The notes: a model not told the origin generated them from the letters alone. A stretch of 64,000 nt of DNA from Sphingobacteriales bacterium 46-32 (GCA_001898485.1 MKTY01000018.1:62001-126000); one strand, 5' to 3'. Positions 46,976 to 56,897 are shown, counted from the stretch's first letter. Translations and numbers: made by a program.

Positions 46976-47650
46976 ATGAAGAAAGTTGCAGTCATTGTTG
47001 CCGGAGGTTCGGGTACGAGAATGGGGAGCACCCTGCCCAAACAGTTTTTGTTATTAAAAGATAAACCAGTTCTGTACTTTACACTAAATACATTTCTGCA
47101 GGCTTATCCCGATATGCAGATCATTCTGGTATTGCCGGTGGATTATATGGAGATGGGACGCGAGATCATCGATGCCTGGTTTGATGCCGACCGGGTACGG
47201 GTTACCGCCGGTGGCGACAGCCGTTTTCAGTCTGTAAAAAACGGGTTGCAGTTGATCGAAGAAGAATCAATTGTATTTGTACACGATGGGGTACGTTGCC
47301 TGCTTACAACCGATCTTATACACCGTTGTTACGAAACAGCTTTGCAAACAGGCAGCGCCATACCGGTAGTACCCTGCAAGGATAGTGTACGTCTGGTGCA
47401 TGCTGAAGGCAATGAAGCGGTAGACCGAAATGCCATTGCACTGGTACAAACACCCCAGACGTTTCACAGCAAGATTCTTATTCCCGCATTTCAGATCGAT
47501 TATAAAGATAAATTCACCGATGAAGCTACAGTGGTAGAAGCTTTTGGACTAAAACTTACACTGGTACCCGGCGAAGAGTCGAATATCAAGATCACACGGC
47601 CCGAAGATATGCTGCTGGCAGAAAAGCTGCTGGAAACCCGCTCTGTCTGA
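46976..47650 (+). CDS. ispD: 2-C-methyl-D-erythritol 4-phosphate cytidylyltransferase
   Basis: This 224-residue enzyme transfers CMP to MEP in the non-mevalonate isoprenoid pathway. The nucleotide-binding start VIVAGGSGTRMGSTLPKQFL is the family signature. Later motifs are VHDGVRCL, PVVPCKDSVRLV, LVQTPQTF and FTDEATVVEAFG. Length is normal. It has a -7 box immediately before the ATG and converges with no gap on the FemAB-like gene. Confidence 0.95.
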   Translation: MKKVAVIVAGGSGTRMGSTLPKQFLLLKDKPVLYFTLNTFLQAYPDMQIILVLPVDYMEMGREIIDAWFDADRVRVTAGGDSRFQSVKNGLQLIEEESIVFVHDGVRCLLTTDLIHRCYETALQTGSAIPVVPCKDSVRLVHAEGNEAVDRNAIALVQTPQTFHSKILIPAFQIDYKDKFTDEATVVEAFGLKLTLVPGEESNIKITRPEDMLLAEKLLETRSV

Positions 47651-48556
47651 TCATTTTTTGAGCCAGCGAATAAACCAGGGCAAACGGTTTAATTGTAGCG
47701 CCGGATAATTTTCCTGCTGTGCCCCAAAGCCTCTGTAAAACCGGGCTACCGTAGCTATATCAGAACCTTCAAAGTCAAGTATACGTAATTGCATAGCATA
47801 CTGCCTTATAAACTGATCAATGAGCATATGTGATGCACCAGTATGCCGGCTGTCAGGACTATTGCCTGGTAATATATAAAAAGCACGACCTTGTTGTACA
47901 AAGAAGATAGCTGAAGCCAGCAACTGTCCGTCTGCACCGGTGACTCCGTAAGTGAAAGATGCATTACGTTGTTCCAGCATTTTGTACAACCGCGATAATC
48001 TACTTGATTGATCAGGCGATAATGGCTGATAGCTTAGCGCCATTATCTCGGCAGGAGCGATATCTTTTTTTACCAGCAAACCTGTTGTTTCCGCTTTGCG
48101 GAGATTGCGTAAAGTGTTTTCATTGTATGACTGGCGGATAGCTTCATAGGGCTGTTGCAGCGGCAATACCAGGTTGATACGCGACCGGAGTGAATAACCC
48201 TCAGTCTCCGGCGGATTGCGATGATGCAGACAAATGTCCCAGTACCTGTACTGCACAGGAATGGCATCGAGAAAGGCCCGAAGCAAAGCCGGTGAATTAT
48301 CTGACGTGATTAATCCGAGTTGAGGTGTAAGAAAGGGCTGATACAGATATTGAATGCCATATTTTTTACGGCAGGGCAGCGGCATCACTGCCTTATAGTT
48401 GCCAAGCACCAGGGCTGTCCACCCGGGTACCATCACGTCGAGGTACCAGGAGTATGCATAAATATGATCGGGTGAATGAAGGCCTACACAGGCATCCCAG
48501 GCCTGCCGGTCAATGTCCCGGTGTTGTATAAATGCTATATCCTTTTCTGTATACAT
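47651..48556 (-). CDS. GNAT/FemAB-like acyltransferase
   Basis: This 301-residue protein lacks a signal peptide. It resembles the FemAB-like GNAT proteins (peptidoglycan or glycan aminoacyl or acyl transfer) in the AYSWYLDVMVPGW opening, the double fold with ESLR-like YNENTLRNLRKAE and the late ASAIFFVQQGRAFYILPG, then GASHMLIDQFIRQYA and LDFEGSDI. The function is inferred from fold only. Its start shares one base with the stop of the M1 peptidase gene (TGATG), so the two are translationally coupled. Confidence 0.7.
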   Translation of the reverse strand: MYTEKDIAFIQHRDIDRQAWDACVGLHSPDHIYAYSWYLDVMVPGWTALVLGNYKAVMPLPCRKKYGIQYLYQPFLTPQLGLITSDNSPALLRAFLDAIPVQYRYWDICLHHRNPPETEGYSLRSRINLVLPLQQPYEAIRQSYNENTLRNLRKAETTGLLVKKDIAPAEIMALSYQPLSPDQSSRLSRLYKMLEQRNASFTYGVTGADGQLLASAIFFVQQGRAFYILPGNSPDSRHTGASHMLIDQFIRQYAMQLRILDFEGSDIATVARFYRGFGAQQENYPALQLNRLPWFIRWLKK

Positions 48557-51441
48557 CAGAAACCGAGATTGCGGTTGATCTTGCGCAGACTGAAATTGGA
48601 AAAATCAATAGAGAAAGAGATTCGCCTGAGCAGCCGCTCGTTTTTGGGTATGGTAGATTGAATATAATCTTTGAAAGGCCGGCTGTATATGAGGGGCAGG
48701 TAAATATTCACAACTTCTTTGAATAACGGAATCTGCAAACCGGCATCGAACAGGAAACGATCCGTATTGGCATTTCTTTTCCAGGCTTCTGCATAAGTAC
48801 CTACATCGGCAAATACTTTTAGGGGAATGCGGAAGGGGAGAAGATTCAGCGGGTTGACCTGGTCGGGAATAGTCGTACTGAAGTTGAGGGCAATAAGCCA
48901 GTCATCTGTGCGTCCTACTTTTTCCGCCAGCATATCCGTTCTGGTTTTGAAAGCGCCATCACGCTCCATGATCTGCTGACTGGCCCATCCGTCAAATTCG
49001 TTGCGGCCGGCAAAATAATCGCTGTAGGTATAGTCTTCCTGGCCGTTGGCCCCCGTCATATTGAGATGATAACGATCGGTTGCGAACTGTTTGGAGAATG
49101 TTTTGGATGAAGTATAAAAGAATTTACCGGCAAAGAACCGCGCATTTAATCCGCCACCGTTGGCATAATTAAAAAAGTAATGGCCGGTAAAAGCAGCGCG
49201 GACAAAATCGGTACCCTGCTCGAGTTTAAATTCCGCTTTGTATGGATAGAGGGCGCGGAAATTCTGCCAGACAGCTTTTAGCTGGAGCAATGTACGGTTG
49301 GCAGATCGTTTACCGTAATTATCCACGAGAAGGGTATCGGTACCGGTAAATACGGAGTCTCTGGAATAACGCAGGCCCTGTTCGGTAATGAAATAGCTTT
49401 TGAGTTGTATATACCGCTCGCGTGTGCTACGCGCGTTTTTTTCATCGAAGGTAAAGCGCAGTGAGGGAACAATCTTATGAAAGCCGAAATGCAGTTTTTT
49501 GTTTTCTGGTGTGGTAAAATCGTTGATGCTGAAAGCAGCGGCACTCACACCTGCATCGATACGATAGAATAGGGCCTGTTTTGGATAAATGCTGTAGTTG
49601 ATAAAGCCATTGCCTGCCAGCCTGCTGGTGCCGGTAGCATAGAGCGGGGCGAGCAAAAAGCTGAAGCGGGGCATGGGTAATCCCATATTGGTAACCAGTG
49701 CACCAACCATGAGTTTGTCATAGGTATTCATACCAATGGCAGGACTCAGCAGTAAAGTATGGGCAGGCCGGTTTTTGAAGTAACGGCTCCAGAATGCGGG
49801 GCTCAACGGAAAGCCGGCCTGTGTACCTTTTCTGCGTGCATAGGGCAGGGGACCGGTGGCCTGCAACAGGCTGAATGCACTGTCGAGTGAGTGGCCGGCT
49901 GCTTTCTCCATCGCTACTTTGAAATCTGCAGGCGCCGGGTGTTTAAACTGCCATTGCGCCACATAACTTTTCATACCTGCATCAAACGCCGCAGTACCCA
50001 TTACCTGCTGCAGGTATTCGAGCCACATGGCGGTTTTGGCATAAGCATCCAGATTATAGTTGACCTGACTAAAGCTGTCGGCAGGTGTGGCAATAGGCTG
50101 GTCGCGGTACAGGGAGGCAGAGGTTTCTACCAATGCGTTGCTGATGGCATGAAGGGGAATCTGTTGTTTACCAAACTTCACTTCTCCTTTACCATTCCCG
50201 ATCTGTGTACTGTACCGGTTGTCGTAAAAGCTATTAAGGCCTTCGTCCATCCAGGGATAGCTGCGTTCATTGCTGCCCACAATCGCCTGAAACCAGTTGT
50301 GGCCAATTTCGTGTGAGATGGTATAATGAAGTAAACCTTCGCTGTCGTTGGGGCCAATGAGAGCAATGCTGGGGTACTCCATGCCGCCTCCGTTACCGGA
50401 CGGTCCCTGCACAATACTAAGTGTGCTGTATGGATAATTGCCCAGCCACCGGCTGCGTGCAAGGAGTGACTGACGCATCATAGTCAAACTTTTTTCCCAG
50501 CCCGGAGCTTCGGCCGGTATAAAATAACTCGACAGGGAAACAATGGAACCATTGTCGAGCCGGCAGGTGTCCTGCAATACCCGGAAGCGTTTGTCGGCAA
50601 ACCAGGCAAAGTCCAGCACATTTTCTTCCCTGAAATGAAGTGTCTTTTGTGTACTGGCCGAAGGAGGAAATTTCTCTGTGACTGTTTTGATGGCGCCAGA
50701 CCTGGCCTTTTCCTTCCGTCGTTCAGGAATCCATTCAAACCCGGACCGGCCGCTCAGCCAGTTTTTTTCGCTTTCATCCATCAATTGTCCGGTAGCAGCC
50801 ACTACGTAGTTGGAGGGTAGGGTGATATGTACATCGTAGGTACCGAAATTGCTATAAAACTCGCCCTGATCGAGGTAGGGCAATGGATGCCATCCATCAC
50901 GGTCATATACGGCCGGTTTGGGATACCATTGGGTGATCTGGTAACGTTGCCCCTCATGCCCGCTCCTCGAAAACACCTCGGGCAATTTCACATGAAACGG
51001 TGTGGTGATCGTTACTTTCTGCCCCGGCGGTAATGGCGTTGGCAACATCAGACGAATGATGTCTATATAGTTGGGATGATCTGCTGTTTCTGCATGCTGA
51101 TCATTTACCTTAAAATCGAGCCGGTTGATATAACCTCTTTCTTCCTGTGTGGCAAAATAAAAGCGGGTGCTGCCATTTTCAAGCAACTGATCGCTCAGTG
51201 CGGTCTTATCGTTTTTGTATGCATTGGGCCAGAGATGAAACCAGATGTAATGAAGGGTATCGGGCGATTGGTTATAATAAATAATACGGGCAAAGGCATC
51301 GAGGGTATGTTGCTGATCGTTGAGTGATACATCAATTGTATAATCAACCCGCTGTTGCCAGTATGGAGTTTGTGCGCGAAGTGAGCAGACGCATAACAGG
51401 GCGGTTAGGCCGGTCAACAGCTTTTTTTTCGATAGGAACAT
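48556..51441 (-). CDS. M1 metallopeptidase with C-terminal outer-membrane-barrel-like domain
   Basis: This 961-residue protein has a signal peptide (GLTALLCVCSLRAQ). The N-terminal half is an M1 aminopeptidase: GGGMEYPSIALIG (substrate exopeptidase region), zinc motif HEIGHNWFQ and the third ligand Glu in WMDEGLNSF. The Tyr of the transition state is expected near VNYNLDAYAKTAMW. After about residue 560 the sequence becomes a long series of alternating hydrophobic and aromatic strands with Asn/Gly/Tyr turns and ends in Phe (NRNLGF), as outer-membrane barrels do. I infer a peptidase tethered at the outer membrane. A strong promoter (51446-51477) precedes it. Confidence 0.85.
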   Translation of the reverse strand: MFLSKKKLLTGLTALLCVCSLRAQTPYWQQRVDYTIDVSLNDQQHTLDAFARIIYYNQSPDTLHYIWFHLWPNAYKNDKTALSDQLLENGSTRFYFATQEERGYINRLDFKVNDQHAETADHPNYIDIIRLMLPTPLPPGQKVTITTPFHVKLPEVFSRSGHEGQRYQITQWYPKPAVYDRDGWHPLPYLDQGEFYSNFGTYDVHITLPSNYVVAATGQLMDESEKNWLSGRSGFEWIPERRKEKARSGAIKTVTEKFPPSASTQKTLHFREENVLDFAWFADKRFRVLQDTCRLDNGSIVSLSSYFIPAEAPGWEKSLTMMRQSLLARSRWLGNYPYSTLSIVQGPSGNGGGMEYPSIALIGPNDSEGLLHYTISHEIGHNWFQAIVGSNERSYPWMDEGLNSFYDNRYSTQIGNGKGEVKFGKQQIPLHAISNALVETSASLYRDQPIATPADSFSQVNYNLDAYAKTAMWLEYLQQVMGTAAFDAGMKSYVAQWQFKHPAPADFKVAMEKAAGHSLDSAFSLLQATGPLPYARRKGTQAGFPLSPAFWSRYFKNRPAHTLLLSPAIGMNTYDKLMVGALVTNMGLPMPRFSFLLAPLYATGTSRLAGNGFINYSIYPKQALFYRIDAGVSAAAFSINDFTTPENKKLHFGFHKIVPSLRFTFDEKNARSTRERYIQLKSYFITEQGLRYSRDSVFTGTDTLLVDNYGKRSANRTLLQLKAVWQNFRALYPYKAEFKLEQGTDFVRAAFTGHYFFNYANGGGLNARFFAGKFFYTSSKTFSKQFATDRYHLNMTGANGQEDYTYSDYFAGRNEFDGWASQQIMERDGAFKTRTDMLAEKVGRTDDWLIALNFSTTIPDQVNPLNLLPFRIPLKVFADVGTYAEAWKRNANTDRFLFDAGLQIPLFKEVVNIYLPLIYSRPFKDYIQSTIPKNERLLRRISFSIDFSNFSLRKINRNLGF

Positions 51442-51445
51442 ATTT

Positions 51446-51477
51446 CAAAAATAGAACCTATGGCCCGCAATTACAAG
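51446..51477 (-). promoter_or_regulatory. Promoter of the M1 peptidase, leaderless
   Basis: On the minus strand CTTG, 20 bases, then TATTTTTG, ending 4 bases before the ATG at 51441. The spacing fits the Bacteroidota consensus, so the transcript should be leaderless or nearly so. Confidence 0.6.
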
Positions 51478-51488
51478 CAAATATTCCG

Positions 51489-52901
51489 CTACTTGCCTTT
51501 GCCCTTCCAGATGATACGCAGGGTATGAGCCATGATCTTGAAGTCGAGGGCCAGGGAGATGTTTTCAATATAGATAAGATCAAATTTGCTGCGTTCGATC
51601 ATATCGTCCACATTTTCGGCATAACCAAACTGCACCATTCCCCAACTGGTTAGGCCGGGTTTTACTTTAAGCAGGTATTTGTAATAGGGAAAACGGGCTA
51701 CGATCTGGTCGATATAGTATTGCCGCTCGGGCCGTGGACCTACCAGGCTCATTTCTCCAATCAGGATATTCCAAAGCTGCGGCAGTTCATCGAGCCTCCA
51801 TTTGCGCATCACTTTACCCCAGGAGGTTATACGGGGATCATGGTCTGATGATAAGGCCGGACCGCCTGCTTCTGCCTGTGGGATCATGGATCTGAATTTA
51901 TAAAGGCGGAAAGGTTTTCCCTTGTAACCTACCCGTTTTTGGGAGTAAAAAATGGGTCCGCGATCGGTCAGCCATACCCGCAGCATCACATAGAGCATCA
52001 GTGGAGAGAGGATGATCAGCGAAAATGAAGCTGCCAGCACATCTATCAGTCTTTTGATATGCTCCTGCCATTCGGGAATCAGGTTGGTACGAAGGTCGAT
52101 GAGCGGAGCGCCCAGCACATTGATCGTTTTGACCGAACCCGCCAGGATATCGAGTGTGTCGGGCAGGATTTTTATTTCCACATCCTTTTCGCTTAAGCGG
52201 TTGATCAGGTTTTCGAGCTGCGGATACTGTGTCTTTTCCAAACCCAGCACCACCAGCTTAATGCCATGCTCATCAATAACCTTTTCGAGGTTTGATAACT
52301 CACCCAGCTGAGGCAACAATCCCTGCAGGGGGGCAGCCTGGCTGGTGCTGCCGGTACTCACGAAGCCGGCAAACCAGTAACCGCCATCGCCCAGTTGCCG
52401 CGAGGTGGCCTTATACAGTTTCACCGCATTTTCCTGACTGCCCAACATCAGTGCAGGAAATCTGACACGGCCTGTAAGCAGCTGCCATTTTACTTTATTA
52501 AGAAACAGCCAGCGGCAACCAAATGTGAGCGTAAAATGAATGCCGCCCAGGAGTGCCAGTACGGAATAGAAATAATGTGTGCCCGGCGAAGGATCGTCGA
52601 AGATGTATATAAAAAAAAGTGCCAGGCAACCGAGAATGGTACAAATGATGGTCCGGAATAATTCTACCATCCGCGATTTTTTGTACAGCGAATTATACGT
52701 ACCCGCCAGTGTATATAACAGGATCCAGCCCGCAGGTACAATCAGCACAGCATCGAGCCATGATTTTTCAGGAAGGGCATGTGTGGCAGGGCCAAAAAGC
52801 CATTCGGTTCGCACCAGCGTTACAATAAGCCAGGAGAGGGCAGCAGCAAGATAGTCGGTCAGGATATACCAGGACAATGATATTTTCTTGTCACCATTCA
52901 T
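51489..52901 (-). CDS. Polyprenyl glycosylphosphotransferase initiating exopolysaccharide synthesis
   Basis: This 470-residue membrane protein belongs to the WbaP/CpsE-type family that moves a sugar-phosphate to undecaprenyl phosphate. It has four or so N-terminal membrane helices, a Rossmann-like central part ([34 protein letters not shown]) and a C-terminal catalytic domain ([49 protein letters not shown]). The start overlaps the stop of the Gfo/Idh gene by one base (TGATG). No further EPS genes are seen in this window. Confidence 0.93.
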   Translation of the reverse strand: MNGDKKISLSWYILTDYLAAALSWLIVTLVRTEWLFGPATHALPEKSWLDAVLIVPAGWILLYTLAGTYNSLYKKSRMVELFRTIICTILGCLALFFIYIFDDPSPGTHYFYSVLALLGGIHFTLTFGCRWLFLNKVKWQLLTGRVRFPALMLGSQENAVKLYKATSRQLGDGGYWFAGFVSTGSTSQAAPLQGLLPQLGELSNLEKVIDEHGIKLVVLGLEKTQYPQLENLINRLSEKDVEIKILPDTLDILAGSVKTINVLGAPLIDLRTNLIPEWQEHIKRLIDVLAASFSLIILSPLMLYVMLRVWLTDRGPIFYSQKRVGYKGKPFRLYKFRSMIPQAEAGGPALSSDHDPRITSWGKVMRKWRLDELPQLWNILIGEMSLVGPRPERQYYIDQIVARFPYYKYLLKVKPGLTSWGMVQFGYAENVDDMIERSKFDLIYIENISLALDFKIMAHTLRIIWKGKGK

Positions 52902-53875
52902 CAGTGTGAGATCACATTATTGCCGATTTTGGAAAGTATCTGGTGAGCTACATCCATGGCCATAAGACCATCGATCTCTGATACAACTGTTTTGGTGTTG
53001 GTAAGGATGGCGTTTTTAAAAGCGGTCAGTTCTTCTTTGATCGCATTTACTTCGGGTATGGCCGGGTTTGAAACGGCAACGGTCTTGGTGCCACTGTTGG
53101 TTTCAATATCAAACGCAAAAACATTGGAGTCGCCCGGTTCTTTCAGCTTTATTATCTCCGTCTTTTTATTGAGAAAGTCGATGCCGATATAAGCGTCTTT
53201 CTGGAAGAGTCTTATTTTCCGCATTTTTTTCATGGAGATACGGCTGCTGGTCAGATTGGCCACACAGCCATTGTTGAATTCGATGCGTACGTTGGCTATA
53301 TCAGGTGTTTCGGTCATAACCCCCACACCACTTGCCGAAATACTTTTTACATCACTTTTTACAATGCTGAGAATAATATCAATATCGTGGATCATCAGGT
53401 CCAGGATTACACTCACTTCTGTGCCGCGGGGATTGAATTGTGCCAGCCGGTGTACTTCAATAAAAAGCGGCTGCAGGTGTACATCTTTTACAGCCAGAAA
53501 AGCAGGATTGAAACGTTCTACATGACCTACCTGAAACCGGATGCCGGATTCACCGGCCAGCTTTACCAGCTGACGGGCTTCCTCCATCGTATTGGCCAGG
53601 GGCTTTTCTACAAAAACATGTTTCCCTTTTTTAATAGCTTTTTCGCACCAGTAAAAATGAAAGGTAGTGGGAGCTACGATATCTACGGCGTCCACGGCAT
53701 CAATAAGAGCATCGGCATCCAGGAAGCGGGGCAGTTGATACTTTTCTGCTACTTCTTTGGCGGTATCATCATGCGGGTCATAAAAACCAACCAGCTCTAC
53801 ATCCGGAATTTCCTTCCAGTTGTTGAGATGAAATTTACCCAGATGCCCTACACCTATTACACCGATTTTTAACAT
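52901..53875 (-). CDS. Gfo/Idh/MocA-family NAD(P)-dependent oxidoreductase
   Basis: This 324-residue enzyme has the Rossmann fingerprint [15 protein letters not shown] and the family EKP motif in [15 protein letters not shown], followed by the C-terminal alpha/beta domain with [12 protein letters not shown]. Members often oxidise nucleotide sugars or inositol-like compounds. The translational overlap with the sugar-phosphate transferase gene suggests work on an exopolysaccharide precursor, which is an inference. A TATCTTTG box lies on the minus strand 20 bases before the ATG. Confidence 0.92.
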   Translation of the reverse strand: MLKIGVIGVGHLGKFHLNNWKEIPDVELVGFYDPHDDTAKEVAEKYQLPRFLDADALIDAVDAVDIVAPTTFHFYWCEKAIKKGKHVFVEKPLANTMEEARQLVKLAGESGIRFQVGHVERFNPAFLAVKDVHLQPLFIEVHRLAQFNPRGTEVSVILDLMIHDIDIILSIVKSDVKSISASGVGVMTETPDIANVRIEFNNGCVANLTSSRISMKKMRKIRLFQKDAYIGIDFLNKKTEIIKLKEPGDSNVFAFDIETNSGTKTVAVSNPAIPEVNAIKEELTAFKNAILTNTKTVVSEIDGLMAMDVAHQILSKIGNNVISH

Positions 53876-53894
53876 GCCTGTTTTTTTGAATAGG

Positions 53895-53902
53895 CAAAGA
53901 TA
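53895..53902 (-). promoter_or_regulatory. -7 box TATCTTTG of the Gfo/Idh-EPS operon
   Basis: A minus-strand TAnnTTTG match 19 bases before the ATG at 53875. A -33 element is not clear. Just outside it, locus F begins. Confidence 0.5.
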
Positions 53903-53928
53903 AGAAGGAAAGGCGGAAGGAGAAATTG

Positions 53929-54020
53929 GGGTATAAAGGGTATAAAATGTTTAAAGAGTTTAAAAGGTGGACTACTCTTTATACCCTTTAAACTCTTTAA
54001 ACCCTTTAAACCCTTTAAAC
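53929..54020. repeat. Word-pair inverted repeat, locus F
   Basis: GTTTAAAGAGTTTAAA (53949-53964) and TTTAAACTCTTTAAAC (53987-54002) pair perfectly over 16 bp. The arms continue as GGGTATAAAGG words on the left and CCCTTTAAACCC words on the right. It separates the EPS operon from the heparinase-like gene, 12 bases after that gene's stop. Confidence 0.8.
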
Positions 54021-54031
54021 TGGCAGAGACG

Positions 54032-55972
54032 TTATGCTTTTTTAATCTTCAATTCTATTTTCCCTTTCCTCTCCCCACTCTTCACCTTCAGCACAATCCG
54101 GTACACGGTGGCAGGCCATGATTGAAGCAGGCGTTTATCTTTTACAGCAACAGGTTCCAGGGTGGCTTCCAGTTGTTGTGGGTTATAATCCAGTGTCAGT
54201 GCCCCGGAAGCAAGCGGAAAGCGGATTTGTCCGGGTTTTACCAGTTCTGCAGGCAGGCTGGTCATAAAATGCAGGGCGGTATTACCCTTGTTTTCCTGCA
54301 ATTCATAGTTATCAGTGATGCTGAATTGCTGGCCGCGTGTAAGCAAATAGCTGCGTTCCCATTTTTTTACCGCAGCAGCGGCAGGGTAGGCGGCTGCGAT
54401 ATCCAGGGAGAAACGGACTGTTTTTTTAGAGGCAGTAAATACCGGGTTGCCGGCTTTGTAAGCGGCCCCTTCTTTCTGCATCACTCCATTGATGAGGGGC
54501 AGATTATGCCAGGCCGACTGCATAGTCCAGATGCTGTAACGTTCGGGACCAAAAGTCTGCCGGGTATAGGTCTCGCTGCCGATATCGATCAATACAGGCT
54601 GGCCGTTATAGAAAAGAATACAACTGCCTACGTCATTATGATTATGACTTTCGGCATTGTGCCCGCCCAGGGCAGAAAAATAAAATCCATCGGTACTGCC
54701 TGCCTGGTCGCGTGCTGCCATGATCTGTGTGCCCGGCATCCACCAGTCGGCGATCAGTGGTTTGCGGGCAGGTGTCTGCAGAATAGCCGGAGCCGCCAGT
54801 GCATTTTCCAGGGTGGCTTCGATCGTCTCGGCTGGCAACTGCTCTTTCCAGTTTTGCTGTGCGGCGAGATAACTGCCAAAGCCGGTCATAATACTATCAT
54901 TGGTGGCCTGACCATAACGGAAAATAAGTCCTGCATCGGGATTCAGTTTGGCGCTGGCATCTGCATAGTTGATATAGTAGCGGTCGTTGATGTAGGCTTT
55001 GTAGATATATGCCCCGATATTACGGATCAGCGGATCATTGAATTTATTAATGGATCCACCGGTGGCTTTGCTGAGCAGATCGAGGTAGTTGAAAAGCATA
55101 CCACCGGCATGTGACCAGTAGGCAGGGCCTTCTTCGCATCCGCCATCGTCTTTATAATAGTTGATGAATTTATCGACCGACTGCATGCTTTTGTAGATGC
55201 TTTCGATGCGTTTCTGCTTATCTTTTTCAATAAGGAGAATGCAGGTAAGTGCATTGAAATTGCACCATACATTCCAGTTGTTGACCATGGCATCTTCCTT
55301 TAGCAGCCCCATCCACCAGAAATCGGTACGGGAATAATAGGGCTGCAATACCTGTCTGTCTATTTCTGTCGCAATACGTGAGGCGATGAGCGGACTTACT
55401 TTGTCAAACGATTTTTTAAAGAAATGATGGGTCCAGGCCATTAGGGCACCCGTAATGCCCACGCCCAGGTCAATGATCGGTTCTTTTACATCGGGCAAAC
55501 CATATCCTGCTTTCTGGATAGACAGGTGTGCCGAAAGAGCCCAGGTAGTCATTTCGCAGATACTCCAGCTTCCGTCAATGATCTGGGATAAGAAGCGGCC
55601 TTTGCCTTCGGCCAGTTCGGCCAGCACCAGTTTCCGAAGTGCGCCGGTATTCTGGCTGTTTACATTCTGCATCGTATCGCGGTTGCCTGTACGCACAAAT
55701 TCGAGATAAGAGCTGGCTGGTACTATCTGCCATTTATAGTTCAGTGCCTTTTCGCCTTCCTTTATCCAGGCAGTGCGGTAGTTGACGGGTATCTTTTCCC
55801 ATCCGGCCCGGTCTTCGTAGGCAGGAAAACCGATCCAGCTTTTATCCTGTTTAAGCCAGCCGGCCAGTTGATCAGGGCTGATGGCACCGGCCAGCAGATT
55901 TCTTTTGCTTTGGGCCATCAGAAAGGCAGGGAGTAATACCAGTAGTAGGGGGAAAATAATTTTTCTTGGCAT
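54032..55972 (-). CDS. Heparinase II/III-family polysaccharide lyase-like protein
   Basis: This 646-residue protein has a signal peptide (MPRKIIFPLLLVLLPAFLMAQ) and the two-domain plan of the heparinase II/III family: an (alpha/alpha) toroid (NNWNVWCNFNALTCILL; CEEGPAYWSHAGGMLFNYLD) and a beta sheet domain with GGHNAESHNHNDVGSCILFY, which has the His/Asp metal and catalytic cluster, and QSAWHNLPLING. The ATG at 55972 is chosen because it starts the signal peptide and has a TATTTTTG box 3 bases before it. It follows the GH16 gene by 37 bases on the same strand. Its polysaccharide is unknown. Confidence 0.85.
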   Translation of the reverse strand: MPRKIIFPLLLVLLPAFLMAQSKRNLLAGAISPDQLAGWLKQDKSWIGFPAYEDRAGWEKIPVNYRTAWIKEGEKALNYKWQIVPASSYLEFVRTGNRDTMQNVNSQNTGALRKLVLAELAEGKGRFLSQIIDGSWSICEMTTWALSAHLSIQKAGYGLPDVKEPIIDLGVGITGALMAWTHHFFKKSFDKVSPLIASRIATEIDRQVLQPYYSRTDFWWMGLLKEDAMVNNWNVWCNFNALTCILLIEKDKQKRIESIYKSMQSVDKFINYYKDDGGCEEGPAYWSHAGGMLFNYLDLLSKATGGSINKFNDPLIRNIGAYIYKAYINDRYYINYADASAKLNPDAGLIFRYGQATNDSIMTGFGSYLAAQQNWKEQLPAETIEATLENALAAPAILQTPARKPLIADWWMPGTQIMAARDQAGSTDGFYFSALGGHNAESHNHNDVGSCILFYNGQPVLIDIGSETYTRQTFGPERYSIWTMQSAWHNLPLINGVMQKEGAAYKAGNPVFTASKKTVRFSLDIAAAYPAAAAVKKWERSYLLTRGQQFSITDNYELQENKGNTALHFMTSLPAELVKPGQIRFPLASGALTLDYNPQQLEATLEPVAVKDKRLLQSWPATVYRIVLKVKSGERKGKIELKIKKA

Positions 55973-55975
55973 GAT

Positions 55976-55983
55976 CAAAAATA
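55976..55983 (-). promoter_or_regulatory. -7 box TATTTTTG of the heparinase-like gene
   Basis: On the minus strand it ends 3 bases before the ATG at 55972, inside the 37-base gap after the GH16 stop. A leaderless transcript is predicted, in addition to readthrough. Confidence 0.5.
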
Positions 55984-56009
55984 GTTTAGTTAATAGGATC
56001 AGCAGGGGA

Positions 56010-56861
56010 TTATTGATAGACTCTGACATAGTCGATATAATAAAGGGCCGGTAAAATGCTGTCATCGGTTGGACCAGGCCAGCCTCCTTCGTGCCCCAGT
56101 GCCAGGTTGAGCAGCAGGTAATTCTTTTTACGGAAAGGATCCTGGCCGGTATGGTTGGCTTTGTTGTTGAGAAAACTTAAATAAAGCTTGTTGTCGAAAA
56201 AGACATCTATTTTATCAGCATTCCATTCCAGCGCATAAATATGAAAATCCAGGCTGGGGTCAGGAATCTTCAGGCTGGTTCCGGTAGAACTGTAACCACG
56301 GGCGGTAGTATCCGGATAATGTACCGTGGCATAAACCGTGAAAGGATCTTTACCCAGGAATTCCATGATATCTATTTCGCCGCAGCGGGGCCAGCCCAGT
56401 TGGGTTCTGTTTTCTCCCATCATCCAGATAGCGGGCCAGGTGCCTTTGCCGGCAGGTAATTTGGCACGCACTTCTATACGGCCATAAAGCCAGGTCTGCT
56501 GTGCCAGTGTGTTAATGCTGGCCGAGGTATATTTTGCCAGACTGTCTTTTTCTCTTGGTTTTGTTGAGCCGGGTACATAGTAGGCATTGCGCCAGTTTTC
56601 TTTATGCGCTTCGAGTATGAGCAGGCCATTCTCAACGCGGCTGTTGGCCAGGCGCGCTTTGGTGTAATACTGCGGTTCATTGTTACGAACAAAGCCTTCT
56701 TCGTATCCCCATTTGGCCGGATCGGGCAGGCCGGTGTAATCAAACTCATCGGACCAGACCAGTTTGCGCACCGGAGATGCCGGAGATGGAACCGGTTGCT
56801 GATGCCGGTTACAGGCCGTCAAAAGGATCAGAAATGTGATGGGATAACAGAAATTCAGCAT
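56010..56861 (-). CDS. GH16-family beta-glucanase-like lipoprotein
   Basis: This 283-residue enzyme has a lipobox (ILLTACNRH) for surface or periplasmic attachment. The GH16 jelly-roll start is WSDEFDYTGLPDPAKWGYE. The catalytic ExDxxE is in GEIDIMEFLG, preceded by the sugar-binding stretch WPAIWMMGENRTQLGWP. It resembles laminarinase-type GH16 enzymes that cleave beta-1,3-glucans, though agarases and others share the fold. It sits downstream of SusD after a terminator and before the heparinase-like gene. Confidence 0.9.
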   Translation of the reverse strand: MLNFCYPITFLILLTACNRHQQPVPSPASPVRKLVWSDEFDYTGLPDPAKWGYEEGFVRNNEPQYYTKARLANSRVENGLLILEAHKENWRNAYYVPGSTKPREKDSLAKYTSASINTLAQQTWLYGRIEVRAKLPAGKGTWPAIWMMGENRTQLGWPRCGEIDIMEFLGKDPFTVYATVHYPDTTARGYSSTGTSLKIPDPSLDFHIYALEWNADKIDVFFDNKLYLSFLNNKANHTGQDPFRKKNYLLLNLALGHEGGWPGPTDDSILPALYYIDYVRVYQ

Positions 56862-56897
56862 TGCTTTTATCTTCTATAAAGTTATCAGGTGTTGGTT

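Noticed and set aside
54122-55114. 330-codon plus-strand frame opposite the heparinase-like gene
   Set aside because: Shadow of a strongly supported gene; no promoter or domain.
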